A DNA stretch of 64,000 nucleotides from Prillingera fragicola (taxonomy: Eukaryota; Basidiomycota; Tremellomycetes; Trichosporonales; Trichosporonaceae): positions 496,001-560,000 of the forward strand of contig BEDY01000002.1 of NCBI GenBank assembly GCA_002335605.1, given 5' to 3'. The first letter of the stretch is position 1, and each line of letters begins with the position of its first letter. A program made the position numbers and the translations under genes. A model generated the notes under the pieces. That model had not been told where the DNA came from. It did not search any database and saw only the letters and a list, made by a program, of their open reading frames with translations. Below are positions 46,343 through 57,896 of this stretch, one piece after another.

Positions 46343-48244
46343 ATGCTCCTCACCGACCTCGTCCTCGCCAAGAGCGGGCCTCTCGCCAAGGTTTGGCTTT
46401 CGGCGCACCACGAGCGCAAGCTCAGCAAGCAGCAAGCTCTGCGTGTGGATGTTGGAATGACTGTTGGTGCGTAAGCTGATGCTTCTCATCAGCGCGCACT
46501 GAAAGAGTCCCAGCTAACGCATCATGCAGACACTATTCTGACCCAGGATGAAGTCACGCTCCGCCTCTCCGGCCAGCTCATGCTCGGTGTGGTCCGTATC
46601 TACGGTCGCAAGGTTCAATACCTGATGGATGACTGCAAGGAGACGCGCGAGCGGATCTCCATGGCCTTCCGTCCAGGCATGGTCGACTTGCCCGCTGACC
46701 AGCTCCGTGCGAGCAAGAATGCTATTACCTTTACCGATATTGGGCCCAGTATTGACGCCGTCGACATTCTCGACTGGTCGTTTAGTGTCCCCAATGCCGA
46801 CTGTGCGCCAGCTCCCCGTGGATTGCACACTGCGCCGCTCACGCAGACCAACCTGCGCCGCGAGTATGGTGCATTCAATTTTGGTCGTCCTGCCGCTCCA
46901 TCCATCTATGGTGACAACTCGTCGCGTCAGGGATCGCACGACGAGTCATCGTCCCACCTCGACAGCCAAGATTTTACCGGCATCGACCTCGGTCTGGGTC
47001 TGGATGACTGGGACATGTCGATGGAAGTCGGTCGTGACGCCCAGCGTGAGCGCAGCCGCTCCAAGAGTGCTGTGCCTCTTCGATCGCCCAGTGTGGCTAG
47101 GGACGACCTCATGGACATGGACGGTGGATTTGACGGCGGATTTGATACCATGGACTTGGGTCTAAACGACTTGCCAGAGTTGGATGCGGGTGATCTCGAC
47201 CGCCACCGCCGCGCGACCAGTGCGCTCTCGACCCCACCTCCCCAGTCGCCCACCAACGCCAACGTCACCGTGGACGTCACACCGCGCACAGCCAAGCGCA
47301 TCACAGATGCCCAGCAGAAGGACAAGCCTGCAAAGCGTGTCCGTGTTGTCCGGGCCGACGACGAGCTCGAGCTTCCAGACGAGCACTTTGCTGCCCCCCA
47401 GCTCGAGGACAGTGATATTCTTGGCGAGGAGCGTTACATCCCAGCCGACCCCGAGGCTCTACGCTTGCGTGAGATTATCGACGATCCCGCGTCTCACTTC
47501 CTGCCTACCATCAAGGTGGGTGACGAGACTGTCATTTTCGCCGGGCCAGCTGGTCTCGCCCCCGAGCTGGCCGAGTTGTTCACCTTCCCTGTCAACGTGC
47601 TCCGTCGCCACCGCGAGGAGGAGACTGAGGCTGGGCGTGCTGCCAAGCGTGCTCGCATTGGAGAGGAGGACGAGGAGATCGAGGTTGCGCGTCGCCAGAG
47701 CCGTTTGCCAAGTGAGGCCGGCTTTGACATTGGCATGGACCACTTTGAGTCCGGCGACATGGGTGACGTTTCGTTTGGCTTTGACCAATCCACTCCTCCA
47801 CCTCGCGAGCGCCAGCCGTCGATCGCACCCTCGCGCGCCGAGTCTATTGCGCGTGCTGTGCAGTATGCCGACGAGGGCGAGCACCCATTGTCTGTGTTTG
47901 ACACTCGCCGTATGGGTGACAACCAGTCGCTCTCGACCCAGTTTGACGGTGCCACCCAGACCCTGTCTGAGGAGTCTAACGGCGGCTTCTCCAAGGCGAC
48001 TGGCATGGCCATGGGTGTGCTTCGTCGCGAGATTGAGGCCATCGAGGCCGAGGATAAGGCCGTGCACTTTGATAAGCTCGCAGCCGGCACCTCGAAGCGT
48101 GCAGCGTCTGCCTTCTTCTTCGAGCTTCTCGTCCTTGGCACGCGCGACTGCGTCAAGCTCGCCCAGACCAAAGCCTTTGGCGACATCACTGTCCAGGCCA
48201 AGGACCGTCTTTGGGAGGGTGCAAACGTCCCAGTTGCCGCGTAA
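46343..48244 (+). CDS. RAD21: Cohesin kleisin subunit RAD21/SCC1
   Basis: Exons 46343-46466 and 46530-48244 give 612 residues (yeast Scc1 is 566). The N-terminal kleisin domain is clear: LTDLVLAKSGPLAKVWLSAH, then across the intron VGMTVDTILTQDEVTLRLSG, followed by LMLGVVRIYGRKVQYLMDDC. It binds the SMC3 neck. The C-terminal winged-helix region (RAASAFFFELLVLGTRDCVKL ... TVQAKDRLWEG) binds the SMC1 head. The middle is acidic and disordered. Two separase-like sites are visible: SMEVGR at 205-210 and EIEVAR at 424-429. The protein closes the cohesin ring in the nucleus and is cut at anaphase. A meiotic REC8 identity is less likely given overall spacing. Confidence 0.92.
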
Positions 48245-48587
48245 CCGTGCCTGCGCACCGCTTACCGCCAGCCGCCCGGCCATACCTCTCTAATGTAGAT
48301 ACCTATGTCTCACGTTTATTTTTTGTCGTATTCTAGTCCTACCGTAGTCTGTCGTGATGCATCCGATGTACGATCAATGCAAGGCAACCCACGGGCACGG
48401 CCACGCCCAGAAGAATCGTCACCTGGCTTCTGCAGCTTCTACCAGGGCGCTCGGAGCAGTTTGATAAGATAGGAGCAAGGGATTGGCCAGGCCGTTTGAG
48501 CGGGGCTTGATCGTCCGCTCTCCCTCACTCGATACCATGCTGCCTCTCATCTGATAAGTTCTGGCACGCGCTGGCGAGGCGTCGAGG

Positions 48588-48710
48588 TTAGATAATGTAG
48601 ATAAGGGGCTTGACCGTGACGTCGGTGTGCATGTCGTTCAAGTCGAGGATGCCGAGGATGAGTGCTTGGACGTAGCGTTTCCGCCCACCCAGTGGCCCTC
48701 GCCCCTGCTT
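48588..48710 (-). pseudogene. Coding-like segment without a recognised gene
   Basis: On the minus strand a frame ending at a TAA (48588-48590) uses almost only C-ending codons over its last ~30 codons (RKRYVQALILGILDLND, then MHTDVTVKPLIYII). This bias is typical of real coding sequence here, but upstream the frame meets a TAG about 40 codons back and no convincing 5' exons were found. It may be the last exon of a small gene with unrecognised upstream exons, a relic, or chance. Confidence 0.3.
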
Positions 48711-50524
48711 GGTTGAGGCCTACAACAGCTGTGCCAGCCTCAACTCGTCTGTGCCAGCCACATCCAGCGTACCCAGCGCTTCTCTGTGGATCTGTGGATC
48801 TATGGATGTCCAGTGTCATGGGAGTGCAGGTCATTTCCAAGACACGCGCGTGTTCAGACTCGCGTGATTGTCTGTCGCATTTTTTTCAGTAACTTGCAGC
48901 TGGCTGGTCGCGTCATTGCGCGTGCGTCTCGCATTCATTCCAGCAGTGCATTCACCAACGATCTGGACTCGCTGTGTACGTGCTGTGCTGGGTCAAGATG
49001 CATGCACGAGGCAAGAGGCTGCTGGCCTGGCGAGGCGAACGCTGCGAGATGCAAAAGCGTGGCCAGGTCCGCGAGGGTTCCGGCCGGAAGACACGGCATC
49101 TTTTTTCGAATCGGCAGTGCCGTTTTCGACTATCGCTGAATTTGTTTGACTTTTTGCCTTGATGTTGGTTGAAGCGGCGCTGCGGGCTGTGCGAGGGGGG
49201 CTCCGGCGACATCCGCCTTTTTGCCCCAGAGGAAAGCCGACCTGACCACCAATGCAGGCCTGGGCTGCTTCAGTTGGCAGGCAGCTCTGGCCTCTGGTCT
49301 CGTGGGCGCAACGTCCACAAGGCACTGCGGCCATGTGACGATTCGATCCCATGTTGCTCTGGAATGTCCGTGGCTCTCGCGGTGTTGCGGTCGGTTACTA
49401 CTGCCTATGCGCGCTGCAGCCACCCCCACAACCCAGCAGCCAAGGAAACCCTGCCGCGGTACGCCACACAGACGACCCGCCCTTTGTATGCGCCAGCCAG
49501 AATTGTTGCTGGGGAGGGGGTATCAAGCGCGCTGTACCTGAAGGTGTAAATCCGTGGAGAGAGCAGCAACCCTTCTTCCCCGCATGTCGTTCACATCGTG
49601 CACAGGACTTTCACGGCGCGGGGCAGCTCATGGGATGGCATGCTCCGGACGCGCTCCTCGGGGTCTCGTCTGGGTCTTTTCGAATGCATTCAGGCATTGT
49701 ACGCGAAGAATCGAAATACTGTTGGCATACGTTGCCACGATTTGTACCCCACACCCAGACCTGCCAGGCTGTACCTGTGATGACAGCGCTTAGTGCCCAC
49801 TAGAAAGAGATCACACCCCAGGTTTATTAGATAAGAGCAACACGCTGGTCCAGGACTTCCTCGACTTTTACCTACCTACCGTCCCGTCGTCTCTCCTCTA
49901 CCAAAACCCTCCCCCTACCGTCCTCCTGTACACTACTAGCACTTCGGTAGCGCAAAGGACAATTTCTCGCAGAGCTATTTGCTTCTCGTATACCTCTGGT
50001 GAGTGGTCGTAATCTGTATTTCACCGACGCCGCCCCTGGACACTGTTTCGCACCGTGCGTTGCGTACGCACCTGGGGGCTACGTTTTCGCGGACTACCGC
50101 GCTTGGGCTGTAGGCCGACAGAAGCGTGTAGATCCACTGTCGAGTCGTGTGCTGCGTGCAGTGTGGTGCACTAGTGCTGGATTTTCCACACAGTGCGGCT
50201 GGCTGGAACGGCTGCGCGGCTGGTTGAGAGCTGCGCGTGACGCGCCTCGTTCAGGTCAGACGTGCCAGCCGACCTTTGAGCTGCCAGCCAGCGCCAGCCA
50301 CAACCGTCATTACCCACCTAGAGACTATTGTGCCCACTCGGCAATTTCACAGGTCGTACCTCCCCGTTCCCAGTTCGCACATCTCCCTTTGCTTCATTGT
50401 CTTCCCCCCTATCGCCAACAAGCGCACCCCGTCCTGCTCGGTGCTAACCAAAGGCCCCCCAGAGTCAATCCAGACTACTCTTCCCACACCCGTCCCTCTC
50501 GTCTTAGCAACTTGAAACCTCTCG

Positions 50525-50725
50525 GTGAGTACGGTGAACCAACCGGGGCGGCCGGACCCTCCGGATCCTAAACCGTGGGGTCCGTCTGTACCGGGCGGGC
50601 GAGCGAGCCACTGTGTGATCACGAGGGTTTGCCTCGTCATCCACAATGGGCGTCGCAGCGACAATGACATGTCTTGTCCTTCGCCCATTCTCTGTGACGA
50701 GATCGTATATTAACGTGCGTCCCAG
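50525..50725 (+). other. Possible 5'-UTR intron of GDH2
   Basis: A CT-rich leader ends CTCTCG followed by a GTGAGT donor at 50525. A TNCCCAG acceptor at 50725 leads into another CT-rich run and the ATG at 50759. The interval of about 200 nt contains a hairpin (50553-50584) with a 7-bp stem, CGGACCC pairing with GGGTCCG. No transcript evidence is available, and another donor near 50000 (CTCTGGTGAGTGG) is an alternative. Confidence 0.35.
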
Positions 50726-50758
50726 GTTTGCGCTTTGCTCTCCTCCCAATCCCTCATC

Positions 50759-53700
50759 ATGGCTACCCCAGTCTCACAACCCCAGGATGGCGTGAGTACC
50801 TTCCCTTGTTCCCAGCTGCATCCTAACATCCATCTAGCACCTTGCCATCCCGGCCCACCTCAACGACCGTCTCGCGCGCGTTGGCTCTGACAAGCACCTT
50901 ACCGAGCGCGAGTAAGTACCAGCACTGGATGTCTCATCCTCACGTTCACCTGTCTGAGAGTGATCACTGACGTCATCCTCAGTGGTTACATTCCCTCGCC
51001 TTTCCCTCTCAAGGCCAACCAGCAGAGCGAGGTCGCCAAGATTCTCACCGAGTCTGGCTTGATGCCCGCCGAGCTCGTCTCTGGCGAGGTTGACTGGTTC
51101 TACAACATGCTCGGCATTGACAACTCGTACTTGTGAGTATTGCGGAGGCAGGCAGTCGCGGCTACTTCAACTGTGTACTAACCGCCATAGCATTGCCGAG
51201 GCCCCCCAGGTCATTGCCGACCACGTCCTTGCCCTCTACTCGGCCAAGCTCCTTGCTTACACCAAGCACGACCCCGAGAAGCTTGTCATTGACCTCGAGA
51301 AGGTCACCTCTGAGGAGGAGGTCAAGCAGGGTGGCAAGGAGGGTGCCGTCTTCATCCACTCGTCTGCCGCCGGTATCTCGGCTCAGGCTGGCCCTGGTTC
51401 GACCGTTGAGAAGCGCATCGACACCAACTACCTCGATGTCTCGACCCCCGAGAAGGCTTACCGCCTCGAGACCTACCGCTCGGCTGGTAGCGTCTCGTCG
51501 ACCATCTCGCAGCAGCTCCGTTGCTACTTTGTCTCGCCCTGCGAGTTCCCCAAAACCCCTGCCGTCAAGGACGCCAACGGCCAGACTGACATTCGCTCGG
51601 TTTCGGACAAGTCGTTCCTCGAGAAGGCCACCCCCAACACCCTCGAGATCTACCAGACCATTATGAACGAGGTCCAGCACCGTGACGGCCCCGTCATCGA
51701 GTGCTTCCAGCTCGCCGACAGCCGCGAGTACCGTGTCGTCATTGCCTACAAGATGGGTGGCACCCACAAGTACTTTGCCGCTCTTTCGGACCTGTACCAC
51801 TTCTACGGTCTCTACTCGGCCCGCAAGTACGTCGAGCAGTTCTCGAACGGCATCACCATGATCTCGCTCTACCTCAACCCTGCTCCCAACTCGCAGGCTC
51901 CCCCTATTGAGCACTCGATCCACCAGGTCGTCCGCGAGGCTTCCCTCCTCTACTGCTTGCCCGACAACCCCTTCTTCAACGTTGTCGAGGGCAACACCCC
52001 CCACGCCGTTCAGGAGGCTTCGTACGCCTACGTCGGATGGATCTTTGCTCAGCACTTCTGCAACCGTCTCGGCCCTGCCTACCTTGCGCTCAAGAACGTG
52101 CTTGACGAGAACAACCCCGACCACGCCGAGGTTCTCCAGAAGATCAAGGCTCGTTTCCGTGAGGAGACCTTCACTCGCGAGAGCATTGCCAACGTGATCA
52201 CGGCCCACCCCGAGCTCGTCCGCATGCTCTACATCAACTTTGCCATGACCCACTACCCCGCTGCCGACGAGGCCTCGCAGCTCACCCCCACCCTCTCGTT
52301 CCAGCGCATCAAGACTGAGCAGCCCCTCTCGGACGCCGACCTCGTCGCCAAGATCCGCAAAACTGCTGTCAACCAGCACGCTGCCCAGATCCTCGAGGCC
52401 TTCCTCATCTTCAACAAGCACGTCCTCAAGAGCAACTTCTACCAGCCCACCAAGGTTGCGCTCTCGTTCCGTCTTGACCCCTCGTTCCTCCCTGAGATCG
52501 AGTACCCCAAGAAGCCCTTCGGCATCTTCCTCGTCGTCGGCTCCGACTTCCGTGGCTTCCACGTCCGTTTCCGCGACGTCGCCCGTGGTGGTGTCCGTCT
52601 CGTCCGCTCGCGTGGCCACGAGAACTACAACGCCAACGTCCGTACTCTCTTCGACGAGAACTACGCTCTTGCCGCTACCCAGACCCTCAAGAACAAGGAC
52701 ATTCCCGAGGGTGGTTCCAAGGGTACCATTCTCCCCTCGATTGGCGCCAACCCCGAGGTGTGCTTCGAGAAGTACATTGACTCGCTCATAGACCTTCTCC
52801 TCCCCGGCCAGTCGCCCGGCATCAAGGGCCCCATTGTCGACGTCTCGGGCCGCGACACCCCCGAGATTCTCTTCCTCGGTCCCGATGAGGGCACTGCCGA
52901 GCTCATGGACTGGGCTGCTCTCCACGCCAAGGCCCGCAGCGCTCCTTGGTGGAAGTCGTTCACCACCGGCAAGTCGGCCGCCGCCCTCGGTGGTATCCCC
53001 CACGACAGCTACGGCATGACGTCGCTCTCGGTCCGCCAGTACATTCTCGGTGTCTACAAGGCCCACGGCCTCAAGGAGAAGGAGGTCACCAAGCTCCAGA
53101 CTGGTGGCCCTGACGGTGACCTCGGCTCGAACGAGATCCTTCTCTCCAACGACAAGACTGTCGGTATCATTGACGGTTCGGGTGTCATCTACGACCCCCA
53201 CGGTCTTGACCGCCCCGAGCTCGTCCGCCTTGCCCGCGGGCGCAAGATGGTTGGCGAGTTTGACGACGCCAAGCTCGGCCCCGAGGGTTACAAGGTCCTC
53301 GTCGACCAGCAGGACGTTCGCCTCCCTTCGGGCGAGATCATTGCCGACGGTACCGAGTTCCGCAACACCTTCCACTTCCGCGCCAAGGCCGACATCTTTG
53401 TCCCCTGCGGTGGTCGCCCTGAGGCTGTCAACATTTCCAACGTGTCGCAGCTCATTGACGCCGACGGCAAGCCCCACTTCAAGTACATTGTCGAGGGTGC
53501 CAACCTCTTCTTCTCGCAGCAGGCTCGCTTCTACCTCGAGAAGCGCGGTGTCGTCCACTTCAAGGACTCGTCGACCAACAAGGGTGGTGTCACCTCGTCG
53601 TCGCTCGAGGTCCTCACTGGTCTTGCCCTCAACGACAAGGAGTTCGCCGAGAACATGCTTGTCAAGGACGGCAAGCCCTCGCCCTTCTACCAGTCCTACG

Positions 53701-54140
53701 TCAAGGACATTCAGCAGAAGATTTGCGAGAACGCCGCCAACGAGTACAACTGCATCACCAAGGAGTGGAACACCCAGAAGGGCTCCAAGTACCGCACCAC
53801 CATCTCGGACGAGCTCTCGACTACCCTCAACAAGCTCCAGGACGAGCTCGAGTTCTCCGACCTTTACGAGAACGCCGTCGCTCGCCGCAACGTGTTTGCC
53901 AAGGCCTTCCCCAAGACTCTTGTCGACAAGGTCGGCCTTGACGAGCTCATGAAGCGTCTCCCCGAGCCTTACCTCCGTGCCGTGTTCTCGGCCGCGGTCT
54001 CGTCGCAGTTCATCTACCGCTCGTCGATGGAGGCTTCGATGATCGACTTCCTCCACTACTTCACCTCGCTCCAGAAGGAGGCCGGTGCCGGTGCTGGAAC
54101 CGCCGCCGCTCAGCCCCCCGCTGCCGGCGTTGCGCAGTAA
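50759..54140 (+). CDS. GDH2: NAD-specific glutamate dehydrogenase (large type)
   Basis: The exons are 50759-50791, 50838-50911, 50983-51132 and 51191-54140, about 1068 residues, close to yeast Gdh2 (1092). The protein deaminates glutamate to 2-oxoglutarate and ammonium with NAD+ and feeds amino-acid nitrogen and carbon into central metabolism. Recognisable segments are VIADHVLALYSAKLLAYTK, the catalytic-core block FRGFHVRFRDVARGGVRLV with the following DIPEGGSKGTILPS, the nucleotide-binding region GPDGDLGSNEILLSNDK, and PCGGRPEAVNISNV then IVEGANLFFSQQARF. Codon use is extremely biased to C-ending codons, which implies high expression. It also leaves a 1051-codon frame open on the opposite strand. 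The three small 5' exons are supported by conserved sequence (LNDRLARVGSDKHLTERDGYIPSP in two pieces across intron 2). Confidence 0.95.
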
Positions 54141-54659
54141 TCCGTTGTAACCGTTCTGATGCGGTGTCAACGAAAGAAGTGGACGTTTTGAATCTCGGTG
54201 TAAAGAATGTATAGAATAATGCATAAGAATCCTGAATCTGCTCCTTGTTGCCTCCTGTCCTCGGCCATCATACTTCGAGATACGGTTTTCAGCCACTTGA
54301 CCAAATCGGCGGAGCAACTGGTGGCGACAGGAATTCTGTGCTGTACGTCCAAGTTGGAGGAACTCCCCGCCCCAGCGTAATCCCGACCCTACATGACCGG
54401 CAACTAACCCGGCATGGCCTCTAAGCCTGTGTTTCTAAAGTCAATATTACTCGACGTCGGTCATAGTACGCAAGTGCATGCACGAGAAACGTCGATGTGC
54501 GCCCCTTTGGTGTGAACAGAAAAATAACGGAAAATATCCCGGAATTGACTCCTCCTGTGCGTCCTTCCCCTGGCGCCCTGCGCCCCCAAATAGCCGATAT
54601 TAATGATAGCATCCAACTTGATACACTACTATGTGACTGAACTGCCCTAGACTCCTCTT
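54141..54659. other. Intergenic region between convergent GDH2 and sugar transporter
   Basis: About 0.52 kb between two stop codons facing each other. It is AT-richer at 54165-54235 and 54590-54660, consistent with two 3' UTRs. No gene was recognised. Confidence 0.5.
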
Positions 54660-56724
54660 TTACACAGACTCGACCTTCTCCATCTCGCGCTTCTCGCCAC
54701 GGGTCGACGATGCCGAGTCTCCGTACTCGGCGGCATGAAGCCTCTCGACAATGGCGTGCATCTTCGCGGCGTCGCGGGTAGCGTCGTTCGACTTGAAGGC
54801 ACGGTCCATGGCCTCGAGACCGACATTCTTGGTCTCGGGGAGGAGGAAGATGGCGTAGGAGACACCCATGATAAGGAACGCCAGGAAAAAGATGTCTGCA
54901 GCCGTCAGCATCGGCCCGTGCTGCCAAAGGTTCGAGTCGTGAGACCATACACGGCCCCAACGAGCTCCAGAATACACTCACAAGTGCCAAACGTGATGCC
55001 CTTGAGCATGGGAGGCATAAACATCGAGACACAGAAGTTGGTCATCCAGTTGGCAGAAGCACCAAGAGCGGTACCCGCCGCACGAGCGGACATGGGCATC
55101 AGCTCACTGATGACGACCCAGCTGACAGGGCCCCAAGAGTAGCCAAAGTGGAAAATGTACTGCCTTTCCAAGAGGTTAGCAACATGCTGAAGATGATGGA
55201 GAGACGGAGAGACATACCAGATGAACGCGGCACAAGCCCAGGCGGCGCCAGGGTTGTTGGCGAGGGTTCCGTCGTACTTGCCAGCAATACCCGCGACAAC
55301 CACAAGACACGAGGCCATGCCGATGCCACCGACGATGATAAGGGGGCGACGGCCAACCTTGTCAATGATAAGAAGGGCGGGGATGGTCGCGACGAACATA
55401 GCAATACCAACGACACCGGAGGCGAGAAGCGAAACGACGCTGCCAGTGAGACCGAGACTCTTGAAGATGATGGGGGCGTAGTAGACGATTGCCGAAATAC
55501 CACCCATCTGCTGGAAGAACATCATGAGGCAGGTAATGGCAGTGCGACGGAACATGGGCCAGCTGGAGAACAGGACTCCAACTTGGGCAAGCTGAAGGCG
55601 GAAGGGCTTGCCGATGAGATGGGGGAACTTCTCGGCAGCGTTCTCCTTCTCGAAGATCGAGTCGGCCTTGATAGACAAGAATTCGAGGCGAACAACCTCG
55701 TCGTCGATGCTCAAGTTACGAACTCGGGCAAGTACCTGGAGAGCCTCCTCGTCACGGCCCTTGCTCAAAAGCCAGCGGGGGCTGTAGGGAATGAAGAATG
55801 TTCCGATCGCAAGACTAACGGCGGGGATCGCCTGAATCGCAAGCGTGAGCCTCCATGGGACGCTCGACGTCTCCGAGATGTAATTGGCGCCGAAACCGAC
55901 CCAATACGACACCATGATGCCGAAAGTCACCGTGAGCTGCCATCTGCACGCGTTAGCGACGTCCATGAACATTTTGAAGCCGTTTCAATCGTTCTCGGAC
56001 GATGATTGTTTGACTCACGTTCCGACCATTGTGCCACGAACTTCAGCGGGACTGATTTCCGAGTTGTACATGGGGACGGCAGTGGAGAGCGAACCGACAG
56101 CAAGACCGATGAAGAAACGGCCAGCAAAGATCATCTCGGCGTTCATGGCAGCGGCGGTAAGAATTGTGCCGAGAAGGCAGATGAGGGCACCGCCGAGAAT
56201 CGACCAGCGACGGGAGAAGCGGTCGCAGCAGTAGGCGTTTCCGAGGGATCCGACCCATCCTCCGAGAGCGAGAACACTGTGGAAGTCAGCAAGGCAGTTC
56301 TTTCGCGATATTTCGTCGTCGGTAGCAAGTTGAATGTCACGGGGGAGTGAAGAGAAGGATCGCCACCAGCTTGCCACAACAATTTTGATCCCGTACTCCA
56401 CCACCCGCGCAAGGCCGACAAGGTCGACAAGCCAAAAACTCACGCGACAGTCCATCCTTGGTAGCCAGAGTCGGTGACAATCCTGTTGAACGCGGGGACG
56501 CTCTGGAAAGACTTCATGGCCATGCACTGGCCGTAGCTACCCTGCTCGTAGCCATAGTTGAGACCACCGAAAGAGGTAACGAGACAGATACCGAGCAGTC
56601 GAAGGTTCTTCATGAGACCCGCGACACCAGAGGGGCCAGCAAGCTGCTGACGCCTCTCGTCGGCGGCGGTCACATCGTTCTCTCCGTGGTCGTGGGCGTT
56701 GGCGACACTGATACTCGCGCGCAT
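54660..56724 (-). CDS. MFS sugar porter (hexose/monosaccharide transporter family)
   Basis: The exons are 56444-56724, 56019-56276, 55214-55943, 54982-55159 and 54660-54895, about 560 residues. All signature blocks of the sugar porter family are present: GGLNYGYEQGSYG in helix 1, the DRFSRRW motif between helices 2 and 3, GRFFIGLAVGSLSTAVPMYNSEI followed by RGTMVGT, IPYSPRWLLSKGR, QQMGGISAIVYYAPIIF, DKVGRRPL, and LLPETKNVGLEAMD near the end. Twelve membrane spans are expected, in the plasma membrane. Substrate cannot be read from the sequence; fungal relatives carry hexoses, pentoses or quinate. A short hydrophilic N-terminus with HDHGEND and a charged C-terminal tail flank the core. The introns are 53-167 nt and the splice joins restore motifs exactly. 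Confidence 0.92.
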
Positions 56725-57896
56725 TGTTAGAGTTGCCGTGTTGTGTAAAGGTGAGGGAAAGGCTCTAGACCGTCGAGAGCTCTTTACTTATATGCCGGCG
56801 TCTCCCCTCCTTCCGACGGTCGCGGAGCACCCCTCGGGGCACCCACGACGCAATGTACGGCGGTGGTGCTGCTTCCAAGAACTGTCTCGGGGCTAGGCAC
56901 CGGCGACCAAGAACCAACGACGACTTGGCTTGTTGCCGCGCTCTACGTCCCTGTTGTCCCCAGGATCATGCTCGAGTGCACTTGAAGCCTGTCCTGCTAG
57001 CCCTTGGTTAGGAGGTCTTGTGCTCATCCACTCTGCTCAGCTCTCAGATATCGTATGCCATTGAAATCCATGACTACCGAGTAGATGAGAAATCTTCGTT
57101 CTGGCTGATTTGATCAAATCTGAACAGTTCTCCTGAATTTTCTCTGCTGAGCTGCTGACAACCTGGAACACGTGCACACGTTAGGGCTTCGAAGCTTTCA
57201 GGCCATAGTCCAGAGTGGAGCAACTGCCCCGTGGGGGCTTGGCACATGGCCAGGCGAATGTGCCAAGAGTTGACATGTGCCTCTCGCGTGATGCGGCCAA
57301 CGCAGTCTAGCCGCCGGTCGTTTATCCGTCTATACGGCAAACCACCCGAAGCGAGACGAGGTCGCCGGCGACGGCGACTTTCATTTCAGACATCACCGCC
57401 ATGTTGGGTCACCGTTGTTGACAAGAGCTTGCTCCCAAATGTTGTCACCGACGTCGAGATTGGTATGCGGGGCTCAGATACCCGACGATATGGGTGTGTG
57501 TGTGTGTGTGTGGCCAGGTACTCGATTTGATAACTGACGCACAGAATATAGAACGTCAGGTCGTGCGACCATGCCCATCGATCACGATTAGCTCTCGGAG
57601 TCTTCAGATTTTTTTTGAGTTGCCCGTTATCGCACAACCACCCCCGATCTGCTCTCAGGACAGCATCTGCCCTTGATCAACACCCCTCGTGCTCACGGAG
57701 GAACTTGAGGTCGTCAGTCCTTGCGACGCGGCGTTGCGAACTATGCTTCAGTCAGCGGGATCCCATCGCGGTCTTCCGTTCATCGGGCCCAAAGCCGCCA
57801 AGCCGTGTGGAGATGGGGGGAGGCGCCTGGGTCCTCGGGGGCCCACAACTGACTTGCACCATGGACGACAGCATACAATTCATGAATACAGTGTTG
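56725..57896. promoter_or_regulatory. Sugar transporter promoter and 3' flank of the Zn2Cys6 gene
   Basis: About 1.17 kb between two minus-strand genes. The part next to 56724 is expected to be the transporter promoter. A (GT)n microsatellite lies at 57494-57512. GC-rich and CCG-containing sequence around 56800-56900 could hold zinc-cluster factor sites, but I cannot define one. No gene was recognised. Confidence 0.45.
57494..57512. repeat. (GT)n microsatellite
   Basis: A 19-base uninterrupted alternating GT run in the intergenic region upstream of the sugar transporter. Confidence 0.85.

Larger units (their letters stand above)
48245..50758. other. 2.5 kb region between RAD21 and GDH2
   Basis: This is the longest stretch without an assigned gene. 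It holds the RAD21 3' flank, a short coding-like segment on the minus strand (48588-48710), and a long leader region for GDH2 with two pyrimidine-rich tracts (about 49860-49930 and 50360-50515). The open frames in 49169-49803 (+) and 49999-50571 (+) match no family that I recognise and lack C-ending codon bias. An unrecognised non-coding transcript or fast-evolving gene is possible. No tRNA, rRNA or transposon signature was seen. Confidence 0.5.
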
